From: a virus
DNA: 25,744 nt
Reading direction: 5' to 3' (one strand)
IMG/VR virus record: IMGVR_UViG_3300025874_000079
Location: 1 to 25,744 of that record
The position numbers and the translations under genes are program-made. The notes under the pieces are model-generated. The model had not been told where the DNA came from, searched no databases, and saw only the letters and a program-made list of their open reading frames with translations. This document shows positions 1-7,715 of the stretch, piece by piece. Positions within the stretch are counted from its first letter, which is position 1. Each line of letters begins with the position of its first letter.

Positions 1-1
1 G

Positions 2-115
2 ATAAATATAAATGTTGAAATAGATACCAATGATGAACGTGACTGCGATCAAATTGAAGAACTTATAAATTTACTAACTGATTTAAAAAAGAAGATGGAA
101 TATTGTGAAGATTAA
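2..115 (+). CDS. C-terminal end of an unknown phage protein (partial)
   Basis: The frame is open from the left edge to a TAA at 113-115, giving the last 37 residues of a protein whose start lies outside the window. The tail is acidic and then lysine-rich, with a predicted helical stretch (ELINLLTDLKKKM). It overlaps the GTG start of the next gene by 11 nt, which is typical of translationally coupled phage genes. No family is recognised from this fragment. It could instead be a chance open frame, but the overlap and the matching strand favour a real gene end. Confidence 0.45.
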   Translation: MNINVEIDTNDERDCDQIEELINLLTDLKKKMEYCED

Positions 116-434
116 CTTTAAAAATACTTGGAGACCATTACCAAGTTGTGTTACTATTAAACAAAGCAAGATCGATGGCCTTGGTTTGTTTGCTGTTAAA
201 GATATTCCTGCTAATACAAATCTAGGACTAATGCGATTAATGTATAATGGAGAGTGGATAAGAACTTCATTAGGGTCATATTCCAATCACACTGAGACAC
301 CTTCTTGTATTAGCGTCTGTTATAAAAATCTATATGGCGATGAAGAATTCTATCTAATAACAGCTAAAGATTTAGTAGCAGGCGATGAGTTAACTCTTAC
401 GTATCAAATGCCAGAGTATCATCAAACTGATTAA
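105..434 (+). CDS. Small SET-domain protein (putative protein-lysine methyltransferase)
   Basis: This 109-aa protein keeps the landmark motifs of a SET domain in order: G25-L-G-L-F-A30 (the GxG S-adenosylmethionine-binding strand), N61-H62 in the NHxxxPSC block, and the C-terminal AKDLVAGDELTLTY segment ending in Y100, the usual catalytic tyrosine. SET proteins transfer methyl groups from SAM to lysine side chains. At 109 residues it is near the minimal size, without pre- or post-SET cysteine clusters. The start is GTG at 105, with GAAGATGGAA upstream as a weak ribosome site, inside the end of the preceding gene. A 52-nt gap holding a late promoter follows. The family call is from visible motifs; the substrate (host or virion protein) is unknown. 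Confidence 0.7.
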   Translation: MKINFKNTWRPLPSCVTIKQSKIDGLGLFAVKDIPANTNLGLMRLMYNGEWIRTSLGSYSNHTETPSCISVCYKNLYGDEEFYLITAKDLVAGDELTLTYQMPEYHQTD

Positions 435-461
435 TTAATTACTCGTTAGCTTTTTTACTTG

Positions 462-469
462 TATAAATA
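462..469 (+). promoter_or_regulatory. T4-type late promoter TATAAATA
   Basis: An exact match to the T4 late promoter -10 box lies 18 nt before the ATG of the 87-aa gene, in a short intergenic gap and on the coding strand. In T4 this box is read by the phage sigma factor gp55 with gp33, and a gp33 homologue is encoded at 14568. No other clear promoter or terminator is seen before 10328, so this box may serve the whole run down to the adenylate cyclase. Confidence 0.7.
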
Positions 470-486
470 ACAGTAAAGGAGAACAA

Positions 487-750
487 ATGAGTGATTTATT
501 AGATTTTGATTTTGGCTTTACTGCTGTCGATGAAGACGAGCTAGAAGCTGTACAATCTGTCAAATCTGAAGCTACATCAGCTTCAGCAAATGCACATGAG
601 CTAGAAGATAAGCTTAATAAGCTATATAACTCTATACTTCCTCTATTAACAAACTTAAAGAAAAATCCTGAAAAGGAATATATTCTATGGCCAAATAGAG
701 TTGAAAAGATAGAACAATTTGAAGATTTAATTACGGAGATTATTAAATAA
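487..750 (+). CDS. Conserved small T4-like phage protein, function unknown
   Basis: An 87-aa acidic protein preceded by a good ribosome site (AAAGGAG). Its N-terminus (LLDFDFGFTAVDEDEL) and C-terminal block (NPEKEYILWPNRVEKIEQF) resemble a small protein I recall as widespread in cyanomyophages and pelagimyophages. The middle is predicted to be a long helix, possibly a coiled coil (about residues 35-60). It is the first gene after the late promoter and shares one base with the next start (TAATG), so it is probably made late with structural genes. It could be a minor virion or assembly factor; no enzymatic motif is visible. Confidence 0.6.
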   Translation: MSDLLDFDFGFTAVDEDELEAVQSVKSEATSASANAHELEDKLNKLYNSILPLLTNLKKNPEKEYILWPNRVEKIEQFEDLITEIIK

Positions 751-2246
751 TGTCTATTGTTAAAAGCGGACCTATAGGTCTTGGTAATCCTGCAGGAACT
801 GTAGAAGATATTATAGTGCAAATGAACCTAGCTAAGTCCTCTCGTACTATGAATGTTCAAGTATATCATAGAATAACTCCACCGTTTGGTGGTACTCCGT
901 CAGCTGCCGTTTCTAGAGGTATAAGCGGATCACTTCAAGGTTATACCGATCATATAGTACAAAGCTCTTCATCTTATTTAGATGATGAACTATCTATTAC
1001 TAAAACATTATCCAACACCAATGTCGGGTCAGTTTCTAGCTCTAGCGGTTGGAACACGAGCAATGGATACCCCTCGGGAACATTTTTTGATGGCTTTGAC
1101 GCAGGCCATACTCATTTCGCTACTAATCAAGTTATTCCAAATGAATTTACATATAATGGGCCGATAACACCTGGTGTGTATATATCAGGGAATAGTTCAG
1201 GTTTTGGTACAACTTCAAATATTTCTTCTACGTATTCAGGGACTTTTGGTGGTGGTGGAACACCAGGTGTTGGATCATATTCTCCCCCAGTGTTTACGTA
1301 TCAGGGCCTTGTTCTTAATATAAGTCAATTACTTTGGTTTAAAAACATCCAAACGTCAGGGCCTTTTGATTCCGGTTTCCCGTATTTTTCGAACTCACTT
1401 CTGAGCTCCAGTGAACCTACCAACGGTAATTTTCTTGTTCTAGCTCTTAAAGGACCCGGAGGCAGCACCGCGAATTTCAAGCTTGAACATTTTCCGAAAA
1501 CGCTTAGCATAGGTAGTAGTTCATTTAATTTTGCTGATGCAACTATGGAATTTGACACTAATGTTTTCGTAACTTTTGTATGGGAATTAACTTCAACCCA
1601 AGCTGATACGCTCAACTCAACGAGTTCTGGTATACTAGTTAAACTGACTGATACTGATCGTAAAAATGGTATTGCTGAAGAGTTTGGTGGGGACGATAAC
1701 TCTGATGTTAGAATCTCAGACTATTATAGTGGTGGTGGTATTACTCCATCCGGCATTACTGGAATTCCAACATCAGGTCAAATTAAGTTTTCTGACTTCC
1801 ATGATACCAGTAGCATAGTAACAAATACTTATTCTGCTACTGGTACTTCTGCTATGTGGGGTAAGGGTTCACGACTAAGAATTGGACGTGTTATTACAAG
1901 TTATTATGTTGGCGGAGCTCAAGGTTCTGGCGGAACACCTAGTCCTTTAGCCACCACAGGTTTTGGCTTATCACTTACATGTCAAACCGCAGCTTGGTAT
2001 GAAGGAGCAAGTTCCGCAGGCATGGGTTTTAGATGGGAAGCTACTAGTTCTTCAGCTACCGGAGCCAATACTACATGGTGGAATAAGGTTACTATATCAA
2101 GATCAGGACAAACTGATGTCGTACTTCTTAGATCTGATGCAACAGTTAACCAGCATACAAACTATAGATATTCTATATTTTGGCCGACGGATAGTACACC
2201 TAATTATATTGCCAATGGTGCATTTACTTGGACATTCTCCTCATGA
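750..2246 (+). CDS. Fiber-like virion structural protein
   Basis: This 498-aa protein is rich in Ser, Thr, Gly and Asn, with no catalytic motif. Two segments are typical of marine T4-like phage fiber or appendage proteins: the N-terminus (SGPIGLGNPAGTVEDI) and the block around residues 320-354 containing SDYYSGGGITPSG and then GIPTSGQIKFSDFH. In cyanophage structural proteins, similar 'PTSGTISFSxFY' modules recur. Long low-complexity S/G/T stretches (about residues 100-180) fit a surface-exposed, variable appendage, and a host-recognition role is inferred. It starts in the TAATG overlap with the previous gene and ends in an ATGA overlap with the next, so it is co-translated with its neighbours. 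Other possibilities are a baseplate-attached or capsid-decorating protein. Confidence 0.6.
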   Translation: MSIVKSGPIGLGNPAGTVEDIIVQMNLAKSSRTMNVQVYHRITPPFGGTPSAAVSRGISGSLQGYTDHIVQSSSSYLDDELSITKTLSNTNVGSVSSSSGWNTSNGYPSGTFFDGFDAGHTHFATNQVIPNEFTYNGPITPGVYISGNSSGFGTTSNISSTYSGTFGGGGTPGVGSYSPPVFTYQGLVLNISQLLWFKNIQTSGPFDSGFPYFSNSLLSSSEPTNGNFLVLALKGPGGSTANFKLEHFPKTLSIGSSSFNFADATMEFDTNVFVTFVWELTSTQADTLNSTSSGILVKLTDTDRKNGIAEEFGGDDNSDVRISDYYSGGGITPSGITGIPTSGQIKFSDFHDTSSIVTNTYSATGTSAMWGKGSRLRIGRVITSYYVGGAQGSGGTPSPLATTGFGLSLTCQTAAWYEGASSAGMGFRWEATSSSATGANTTWWNKVTISRSGQTDVVLLRSDATVNQHTNYRYSIFWPTDSTPNYIANGAFTWTFSS

Positions 2247-3217
2247 AAATATTACTTATTGCAATGCCAACAACATTTGAAACAAAGGTTTTACCCTTAG
2301 AAGAAGCAGGACATACTGTCTTATTGCTTACTGGACAGAATGACTCTGAAGCACCTTTAAATTTAGTACATGATGCTGAAGCTGAAGATTACATATTAGA
2401 AAAGATTGTAACATTTGAACCAGACATGGTTATTAACGCAATAACTTCAATAGTATTACCTCTTTCAGATAGTTATACTTATGTGGGTAATACTGAGCTT
2501 AGTGCAAGGCTAGAAACTCACAAATGGGAAACACGAACAAAGGCTGGCGAATTAGGTTGGTCTTTACCTACTCTTTTAGAAGAGTGTAAAATGAATGCAA
2601 TATCGGACTATGATGATACCGTGTATGTAAAACCTAAAGATGATATTCAAAAATTTACTCAAATTTATAAAATACCAACTTCTTTAGAGCGCACAACACA
2701 TGATATAACTGAAAGCGCAAGCACTGTTTGGAATCAAATAGCAACTGGTGAAGGCCTTGGTAATACTGATTGTTATGTAGAAGCTAGCGTAGATTATTCA
2801 GTTGAAGCGTGGTGTTTCTTTACAATATCTAATGGTTCATATTCTATTATTAGAACATTAGGATGTACAGGTTTTGGTAACGATAAACTACCAACTAGTA
2901 ATGGTGATTGGACTGGCGAAGATATTACATTATTAGATCTTACAGATTCTCAAGATGCTGCATTTAGATCTAAGTGTAATACATGGCTGGATTATGCTGT
3001 AACTCTTGGCGGTAACTACGAAGGAACATTAGGTGGAGCAATTACTGAAGACAATACAGTAGTTTGGTTCGAACAAAACAGTAGACCCGGAACATATAAT
3101 AATGGTATGTTACCTGGGACTATACAAGATTGGATTGATGGTTTAACAACCGATTCAGCAAAATCCATAAATCAAATATCAGCAGCAACAATTAGATCTG
3201 CAAAAGGTTATGGTTAA
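2243..3217 (+). CDS. ATP-grasp-like / PurD-like enzyme (putative carboxylate-amine ligase)
   Basis: The best start is ATG 2243 (ATGA overlap with the fiber gene) rather than a TTG five codons earlier, giving 324 aa. The N-terminus (MKILLIAMPTTFETKVLPL) looks like the first strand-loop of a Rossmann-type preATP-grasp domain. The VYVKPKD strand (near residue 130) and the closing E277-Q-N-S-R-P-G283 motif resemble the lysine strand and the metal-binding ENxRxG strand of ATP-grasp enzymes such as phosphoribosylamine-glycine ligase (PurD). At 324 aa it is shorter than bacterial PurD (about 430 aa). Its place between a fiber gene and the endolysin suggests it may modify a phage or envelope component rather than make purines. 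The fold call is moderate, and the substrate is unknown. Confidence 0.5.
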   Translation: MKILLIAMPTTFETKVLPLEEAGHTVLLLTGQNDSEAPLNLVHDAEAEDYILEKIVTFEPDMVINAITSIVLPLSDSYTYVGNTELSARLETHKWETRTKAGELGWSLPTLLEECKMNAISDYDDTVYVKPKDDIQKFTQIYKIPTSLERTTHDITESASTVWNQIATGEGLGNTDCYVEASVDYSVEAWCFFTISNGSYSIIRTLGCTGFGNDKLPTSNGDWTGEDITLLDLTDSQDAAFRSKCNTWLDYAVTLGGNYEGTLGGAITEDNTVVWFEQNSRPGTYNNGMLPGTIQDWIDGLTTDSAKSINQISAATIRSAKGYG

Positions 3218-3234
3218 TAATTAAAGGAAAGAAT

Positions 3235-3675
3235 ATGAATATTGAACAATTAAGAGAAACACTGACTATTGATGAGGGTAAAGTCAATGAAATTTATAAA
3301 GATCATTTGGGCTACGCAACTTTCGGCATTGGCCATTTGGTCCTCGAATCAGATCCAGAGCATGGACAAGCTGTGGGAACACCCGTCTCAGAAGAAAGAA
3401 CAATTGAATGCTTTGAGCACGATGTACAGTCAGTACTTAAAGACTGTAAAATATTACATGAAGGATGGGATGATTACCCCGAAGAAGCTAAACAAGTAAT
3501 TGCTAATATGATGTTTAATATGGGTAGAACAAGATTAAGTAAATTTAAGAATCATAATTCTGCTTTGCGGGACGGTGATTGGAAAAAAGCTGCTATTGAA
3601 GGAAGAGATTCTAGATGGCATAAACAAGTAACGAATAGAGCTGAACGACTAATGATTCGTTTAGAAAACATTTAA
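3235..3675 (+). CDS. e: T4-type lysozyme (endolysin, GH24 family)
   Basis: A 146-aa protein aligning along its length with T4 lysozyme (164 aa). The catalytic triad is present with T4 spacing: E14 in IDEG, D23 in YKD and T29 in the YATFGIGH block, equivalent to T4 Glu11, Asp20 and Thr26. The later NMMFNMG and SRWHKQVTNRAERL segments match T4's NMVFQMG and SRWYNQTPNRAKRV. It cleaves the glycan strands of peptidoglycan at lysis. There is no signal peptide, so a holin or another route is needed to reach the wall. The ribosome site is AAAGGAAAG upstream of ATG 3235. Two small membrane-protein genes that could supply the holin function follow closely. Confidence 0.92.
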   Translation: MNIEQLRETLTIDEGKVNEIYKDHLGYATFGIGHLVLESDPEHGQAVGTPVSEERTIECFEHDVQSVLKDCKILHEGWDDYPEEAKQVIANMMFNMGRTRLSKFKNHNSALRDGDWKKAAIEGRDSRWHKQVTNRAERLMIRLENI

Positions 3676-3688
3676 TTAGGAGATACAA

Positions 3689-3931
3689 ATGAAAATTAAG
3701 TTACAAGGTAGTCAAGGTAACCTAGCTACAGCAACAAACATGAGCTTTAGCACGCTAATAAGAGTATATAACAGCGGAGCTAGCGATTTGGTATTAACTC
3801 AAAAAGAAGGCGCTGCTGTTATTGGTACCATTACTATTCCAAGTAAAGGTATTGAACTTATTCGTAAAATGCCATCTGAAACTTTGGAAGGTGGAGCTGC
3901 TTTATTGGCTGTATCAGTGGCTAAGCTTTAA
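3689..3931 (+). CDS. Small conserved phage protein, predicted beta-rich
   Basis: An 80-aa protein with a strong ribosome site (TTAGGAGATACAA before ATG 3689). The sequence alternates hydrophobic and polar residues as in a small beta-sandwich (LIRVYNSGASDLVLT, then VIGTITIPSKGIELIRK, then ALLAVSVAKL). It resembles a small protein I recall from many cyanomyophages, with the same 'VYNS...VTQK...G.ALLA.SV' pattern. No signal peptide or catalytic residue is visible. Its place in the late operon suggests a minor structural or decoration protein; this is inference only. Confidence 0.55.
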   Translation: MKIKLQGSQGNLATATNMSFSTLIRVYNSGASDLVLTQKEGAAVIGTITIPSKGIELIRKMPSETLEGGAALLAVSVAKL

Positions 3932-3940
3932 TTAGTTAAT

Positions 3941-4237
3941 ATGGAAAATATATTTGCTCTTATAAATGATGTAGGATTACCAATTGCAGGTGCGCTTGTA
4001 AGTGGTTTCTTTATATTCACTATTATAAAGCAAATGTTAAGCGGGGTCTTAGAACAAATAGATACCCTCAACATATTTACCAAAAGTTTAGAAAATAGAG
4101 CGCGTACTATGAATAACGAAATTATTAAAATCGATATGTTGGTTTCTAGTGCGCTTGAACTTACTCCACCTATAGACAGAATAGCGAGAGCAGAAAATTT
4201 TGTAGAAGATGGTAATATCGATACAAGACGAGACTAA
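3941..4237 (+). CDS. Small membrane protein with coiled coil (holin candidate 1)
   Basis: A 98-aa protein with one predicted transmembrane segment (about residues 10-30, VGLPIAGALVSGFFIFTIIK). A charged, heptad-like helix follows (about 33-75), then a polar tail. There is no clear ribosome site before ATG 3941. It overlaps the next gene by one base (TAATG), and that gene encodes a protein of the same architecture. Small one-TM proteins with a coiled coil beside an endolysin are often holins or holin-like (BhlA/UviB type), so a role in lysis timing is plausible. They could equally be membrane adaptors for the downstream CsgF/CsgG module. Confidence 0.55.
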   Translation: MENIFALINDVGLPIAGALVSGFFIFTIIKQMLSGVLEQIDTLNIFTKSLENRARTMNNEIIKIDMLVSSALELTPPIDRIARAENFVEDGNIDTRRD

Positions 4238-4521
4238 TGGACGAATTAAATCCTGCTGTCTTGGTCGCAGAATATGGATTTAGCACGATAGCGATAGTTG
4301 GTATGGGATACTTTGTATTCTTTATCTGGAAGTTTATTAATGATGAATTAGATCCAAAATTATCAGAAATGCATATGGGACTTATTAGATTAATTGATCA
4401 AATTAGAATGCTTGATCAGGATATGATACGCCTTCAAGAAAAAGTAAAGGTTGTGTTAGAATACAAAGAGAGACAAAAGCAACTCAATGAGAATATATAT
4501 GAAGATAAAAATAAAAGTTGA
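4237..4521 (+). CDS. Small membrane protein with coiled coil (holin candidate 2)
   Basis: A 94-aa protein with a predicted transmembrane helix (about residues 14-34, IAIVGMGYFVFFIWKFI). A long amphipathic helix follows (about 38-80, MGLIRLIDQIRMLDQDMIRL), ending in a lysine- and glutamate-rich tail. Its layout matches the preceding gene (short N-terminal segment, one TM, coiled coil), suggesting a diverged paralogue or a hetero-oligomer partner. The start lies in the TAATG overlap and the end overlaps csgF by about 23 nt. A holin/antiholin-type pair next to lysozyme is the simplest reading. No experimental counterpart is recognised. Confidence 0.55.
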   Translation: MDELNPAVLVAEYGFSTIAIVGMGYFVFFIWKFINDELDPKLSEMHMGLIRLIDQIRMLDQDMIRLQEKVKVVLEYKERQKQLNENIYEDKNKS

Positions 4522-5002
4522 AGATATAATATTAACAGGAATGTTTTGCCTAACATTAATTGGACCAGTTTCTGCTAGTGAAATAAAGTTTGGATTTAAG
4601 AATCCTTCGTTTAGTGGAATCGGTACAAGCAATCATTATTTAACAATTGATAATATAGAACATTCGAGAAAAAAGGCAATTGAAGATGCTTTAGAAGCTG
4701 CAAGAAAGGCAGCAGAAAGAGAAGCAGATAATACTACAATGGCTAAGTTTATTCGTAACTTAGAAAGTAGAATATATGCTCAAATGTCTAAACAACTTGT
4801 TGAATCAATGTTTAGTAATGATGGATCTGTTAGATATGGATCATTTACTTTAGAAGGTAATATTGTTACATATGAAGTTATAGTAAATGCTGATGGATCA
4901 GAAGTAATTAGAATGACAATTGTAGATTCTGAAGGATCAGAAACTGTTATTGAAATACCAGTAGGAACTGGTAACTTTAGTCAGGATTCTGACGGTGGGT
5001 AA
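4499..5002 (+). CDS. csgF: CsgF-like curli assembly factor
   Basis: The mature N-terminus reads EIKFGFKNPSFSG, closely matching E. coli CsgF (TFQFRNPNFGG), the segment that inserts into the CsgG pore and forms a second constriction. A signal peptide precedes it (hydrophobic core about residues 9-24, cleavage near PVSAS/EIK). A charged helix follows (about 48-70) and then a C-terminal beta-rich domain with repeated DGSE/EGSE turns. Length is 167 aa from ATG 4499 (an in-frame ATG at 4487 adds four residues), against 138 aa in E. coli. In E. coli, CsgF sits at the cell surface, couples CsgB to CsgG and helps nucleate curli. It overlaps csgG by 8 nt. Confidence 0.8.
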   Translation: MKIKIKVEDIILTGMFCLTLIGPVSASEIKFGFKNPSFSGIGTSNHYLTIDNIEHSRKKAIEDALEAARKAAEREADNTTMAKFIRNLESRIYAQMSKQLVESMFSNDGSVRYGSFTLEGNIVTYEVIVNADGSEVIRMTIVDSEGSETVIEIPVGTGNFSQDSDGG

Positions 5003-5927
5003 GTATTTAATAATATTACTGCTTTTAAGCGGGTGTGCGCAAATACCAAAATGGTCTGCAGATCCAAAAAAATGCGCAAATGATAAACCTTATGTTTGGG
5101 ATCAATTTAAATCTCGAAAGTTTATATGTGTAGATTATCCAACAGCGGAAAAACTACCAGCATTTGTTGATTTATTAAATTTACCACCGGCTAAAAGTAA
5201 ACCTGTGGTTGCTGTGTATGGATTTAATGATCTTACAGGACAAAGAAAATCAGTAGATAATATAGCATCGTTTTCTACTGCAGTTACTCAAGGTGGCACT
5301 GAAATGCTAATAGATGCTCTCAAAACTGCAGGTGGTGGAACCTGGTTTAGAGTAGTAGAAAGACAAGGAATAGATAATCTTGTGCGAGAAAGACAAATAG
5401 TAAGATCTACTCGTCAAGATGTCGCTAAAGCTAACGGGACGGAACCCACTGGTGTAGGCCCACTCTTATTTGCAGGAATGATTATTGAGGGTGGTATTAT
5501 AGGTTATGATACAAATATGGAAACTGGAGGTCGAGGAGCAAGAACTCTTGGCGTTGGTTTTAGTAAAATGTATCGTAAAGACGTTGTTACAGTATCTGTG
5601 AGAGCAGTATCTGTATTAACGGGTGAAGTTTTGTTAAACGTCCAAGCTAAGAAATCGGTACTTTCTTACGGCTCTTCGGGTGACGTGTTTAGGTTCTATG
5701 AACAAGGCACACAACTTATTGAGTATGAGGACGGAGTGGGTAATAATGAGTCAGTGACATACGCAGTACGAGCGGCTATTGAAGCTGCAGTACTTGAACT
5801 AATATACCAGGGTCACGACCGTAAATTCTGGGATTTAACTGAGCGCCATAGACATCCCCATCAAGTTGATGGAAATAACGAAAGGCACTCAATAAAAGGG
5901 GAAAACAAAAATGAAAAAACTAATTAG
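4995..5927 (+). CDS. csgG: CsgG-like outer-membrane lipoprotein, curli (type VIII) secretion pore
   Basis: A 310-aa homologue of the nonameric curli secretion channel. A lipoprotein signal (LLSGC, Cys14) is followed by signature blocks shared with E. coli CsgG: FSTAV (93-97), VERQGIDNLVRERQIVR (121-137), IEGGIIGYDTN (164-174), GGRGARTLGVG (178-188), LTGEVL (208-213) and DRKFWDL (275-281). The pore constriction in E. coli uses Tyr51, Asn55 and Phe56; here Phe (F93) is kept, but by alignment the Tyr and Asn positions are Asp and Ser. An insertion between the lipobox and the core carries two extra cysteines (C27, C45), and the C-terminus has a polar His/Asn-rich extension (E. coli: 277 aa). The GTG start lies inside csgF, and the end overlaps the next gene by 17 nt. 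Confidence 0.9.
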   Translation: MGKYLIILLLLSGCAQIPKWSADPKKCANDKPYVWDQFKSRKFICVDYPTAEKLPAFVDLLNLPPAKSKPVVAVYGFNDLTGQRKSVDNIASFSTAVTQGGTEMLIDALKTAGGGTWFRVVERQGIDNLVRERQIVRSTRQDVAKANGTEPTGVGPLLFAGMIIEGGIIGYDTNMETGGRGARTLGVGFSKMYRKDVVTVSVRAVSVLTGEVLLNVQAKKSVLSYGSSGDVFRFYEQGTQLIEYEDGVGNNESVTYAVRAAIEAAVLELIYQGHDRKFWDLTERHRHPHQVDGNNERHSIKGENKNEKTN

Positions 5928-6648
5928 TATAGCGGGATTGCTATTCTTGGTTACGTCAGGTTTGGTTTTTGCAGATGATGATAATGAGATTATGATAGAA
6001 CAAAGTGGTGACACTTTAACTTTATATATTGATCAAGTCGGTTACGGTAATAAGATTGGTTTAGACGATTTTTCTGGAACGGGTTCAGATATGACTATTG
6101 TTGGTTCAAATTTAACGTTTGATATTGATATGGTTGGTAATCAGAATTTAATTTATGGTCCTATTGATATGGACTCATCTTCTTTGGTGTTCTCGTTAAC
6201 GGGAGACTCAAATGAGGTGGACTGGAATATCGGTTATATCGGTAGTTCGGACGCTTCTGATTATAACTTTAGTATTACAGGAGATAGCAATACATTTGAT
6301 ATCGATCAAGGATACGTTTATAGTGCTGAAAGATTAGATGCAGATCTAGTTTTAGTTGGTAGTTATAATATATTTGACTTAGACTTCGAAGCTGATGATT
6401 CTGTTTGGACTTTTGATATTACTGGAGATGATAATGATATTAATACATTACAAAATGACGGAGCTCAAGAATTAATATTTGACTTTGTTGGTGATTCTGG
6501 TGATATTGATATTAATCAGATTAGTGGTACATGTGCACAAACCGCCGGTGTTGGATGTTTAACTCCAAACGCTGTAATCAATCTAGATATTACTTCAGAT
6601 AATGCTACTATTCAGATTAATCAAAAAGACGCACCTGGGGATTCTTAA
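5911..6648 (+). CDS. Curlin-repeat-like secreted protein 1 (amyloid subunit candidate)
   Basis: A 245-aa protein with a clear Sec signal peptide (MKKLISIAGLLFLVTSGLVFA, cut before DDDN). The mature chain is very acidic and built from about eight imperfect repeats of 20-25 residues, each with a G-D-x-N turn and then an alternating strand, several matching the curlin pattern N-x5-Q (NEIMIEQ, NTFDIDQ, NDINTLQ). It lacks many of the Gln/Asn ladder residues of E. coli CsgA and is more Asp-rich. Two cysteines lie in the C-terminal quarter (GTCAQTAGVGCL). The mature N-terminus is nearly the same as that of the second curlin-like protein, so the two are paralogues. Encoded directly after csgG, it is the likely substrate; a major subunit or nucleator role is undecided. 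Confidence 0.7.
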   Translation: MKKLISIAGLLFLVTSGLVFADDDNEIMIEQSGDTLTLYIDQVGYGNKIGLDDFSGTGSDMTIVGSNLTFDIDMVGNQNLIYGPIDMDSSSLVFSLTGDSNEVDWNIGYIGSSDASDYNFSITGDSNTFDIDQGYVYSAERLDADLVLVGSYNIFDLDFEADDSVWTFDITGDDNDINTLQNDGAQELIFDFVGDSGDIDINQISGTCAQTAGVGCLTPNAVINLDITSDNATIQINQKDAPGDS

Positions 6649-7714
6649 TTTACTATTCATTAGTGGAATCTCATTTGCAGATTCCATTGGTGATATAGTA
6701 GAATCAACTGGCATAAGTCAGATAGTACGTAATAACGAAGAAATAGTTTTATCAGGAAATATAGTTCCAGTAGAACTAAACGATGAAGCAAAAACTGGTA
6801 ATGGAAGAATGCTTATTGAGTTTTTAGATAAGGCTCAATTGTCTTTAAAAGAACATTCTGAAGTCTTAATTGACGAAATATATTATGACCCAGATCCTTC
6901 GCTTTCAAAAATGAGTATGAAGTTTACAATGGGTACAGCAAGATTTGCTTCTGGTAGATTAGGCTTAGTTAATAAAGCAAATATTGATATTAAAACTCCT
7001 ACAGCTTCAATTGCTGTAAGAGGAACTGATTTTACGACAACAGTAGATGAGTTGGGTAGAAGTTTAATCATACTTTTACCTGATGAAAATGGTGATCCAT
7101 CTGGAGAAATTATAGTTTCAAACCAGGGTGGAGTAGTTACATTAAATGAAGCTTATGCAGCAACAATGGTATCATCATTAGATTCATCGCCAACGCAATC
7201 TATTAAAGTAAATGGAATTACAGCTGCTACGATAGATAATATGTTTATTGTATCACCTCCAGAAGAAGTAGAAGATAGAATAAAGGAAGAATTGGCTGAT
7301 GAACAAGATCAAGATCGAGGTTTACTTGATGGAGATTTTTTAGAGTTTACTGAATTAGAAGAAGACGAATTAAAAGAAGATGAACTTAACGATTTTAATG
7401 AGTTGGATATTGACGAGTTAGATGTCGAATATTTAGTCGATGTTTTAGACATTATAGATAGTTCTGACTTGTTTGATAATCTAGGTGAGTTTGATATCAA
7501 AGGCGCAGCAAGAGGATTTAACGACCAATCACAGTATAATGTATATTTAGAAGATGGCAATTTAGTATTATATAGAAACGTGAATGGCAAGATAAGAATA
7601 AAAATAGGAGCTGGCGGTAACTTTACGCTTAACACTATAACGCCAACCTGGGATGGCATAATTACAGGAAATGAGGGTGAAGACATCCTTATCTATATAA
7701 ATCAGGTGAATTGA
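6602..7714 (+). CDS. FecR-domain periplasmic protein
   Basis: A 370-aa protein with a predicted signal peptide (core LGILNLLFISGISFA, then DSIG). The FecR domain follows at about residues 28-150. It shows the glycine-rich start (IGDIVESTGISQIVRNN), the beta-strands around FLDKAQLSLKEHSEVLID and the hallmark TPTASIAVRGTDF near residues 134-146. The second half is an unusual Glu/Asp/Leu-rich stretch (about 225-295) and then a small beta domain. FecR domains are periplasmic and relay signals or bind envelope polymers; standalone secreted FecR proteins often sit next to CHASE2 cyclases in bacteria, as here. It overlaps curlin 1 by 47 nt and ends 1 nt before curlin 2. The start is chosen because it gives a proper signal peptide; no good ribosome site is seen, implying coupling. 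Confidence 0.75.
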   Translation: MLLFRLIKKTHLGILNLLFISGISFADSIGDIVESTGISQIVRNNEEIVLSGNIVPVELNDEAKTGNGRMLIEFLDKAQLSLKEHSEVLIDEIYYDPDPSLSKMSMKFTMGTARFASGRLGLVNKANIDIKTPTASIAVRGTDFTTTVDELGRSLIILLPDENGDPSGEIIVSNQGGVVTLNEAYAATMVSSLDSSPTQSIKVNGITAATIDNMFIVSPPEEVEDRIKEELADEQDQDRGLLDGDFLEFTELEEDELKEDELNDFNELDIDELDVEYLVDVLDIIDSSDLFDNLGEFDIKGAARGFNDQSQYNVYLEDGNLVLYRNVNGKIRIKIGAGGNFTLNTITPTWDGIITGNEGEDILIYINQVN

Positions 7715-7715
7715 T

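Noticed and set aside
435-821. Open frame on the - strand opposite the 87-aa gene
   Set aside because: It spans the late promoter and the start of two well-supported + strand genes, and has poly-Ser bias typical of a shadow frame.
7309-7686. Serine-rich open frame opposite the FecR gene
   Set aside because: It is an antisense shadow of the Glu/Asp-rich region of FecR; poly-Ser is the expected complement of that bias.
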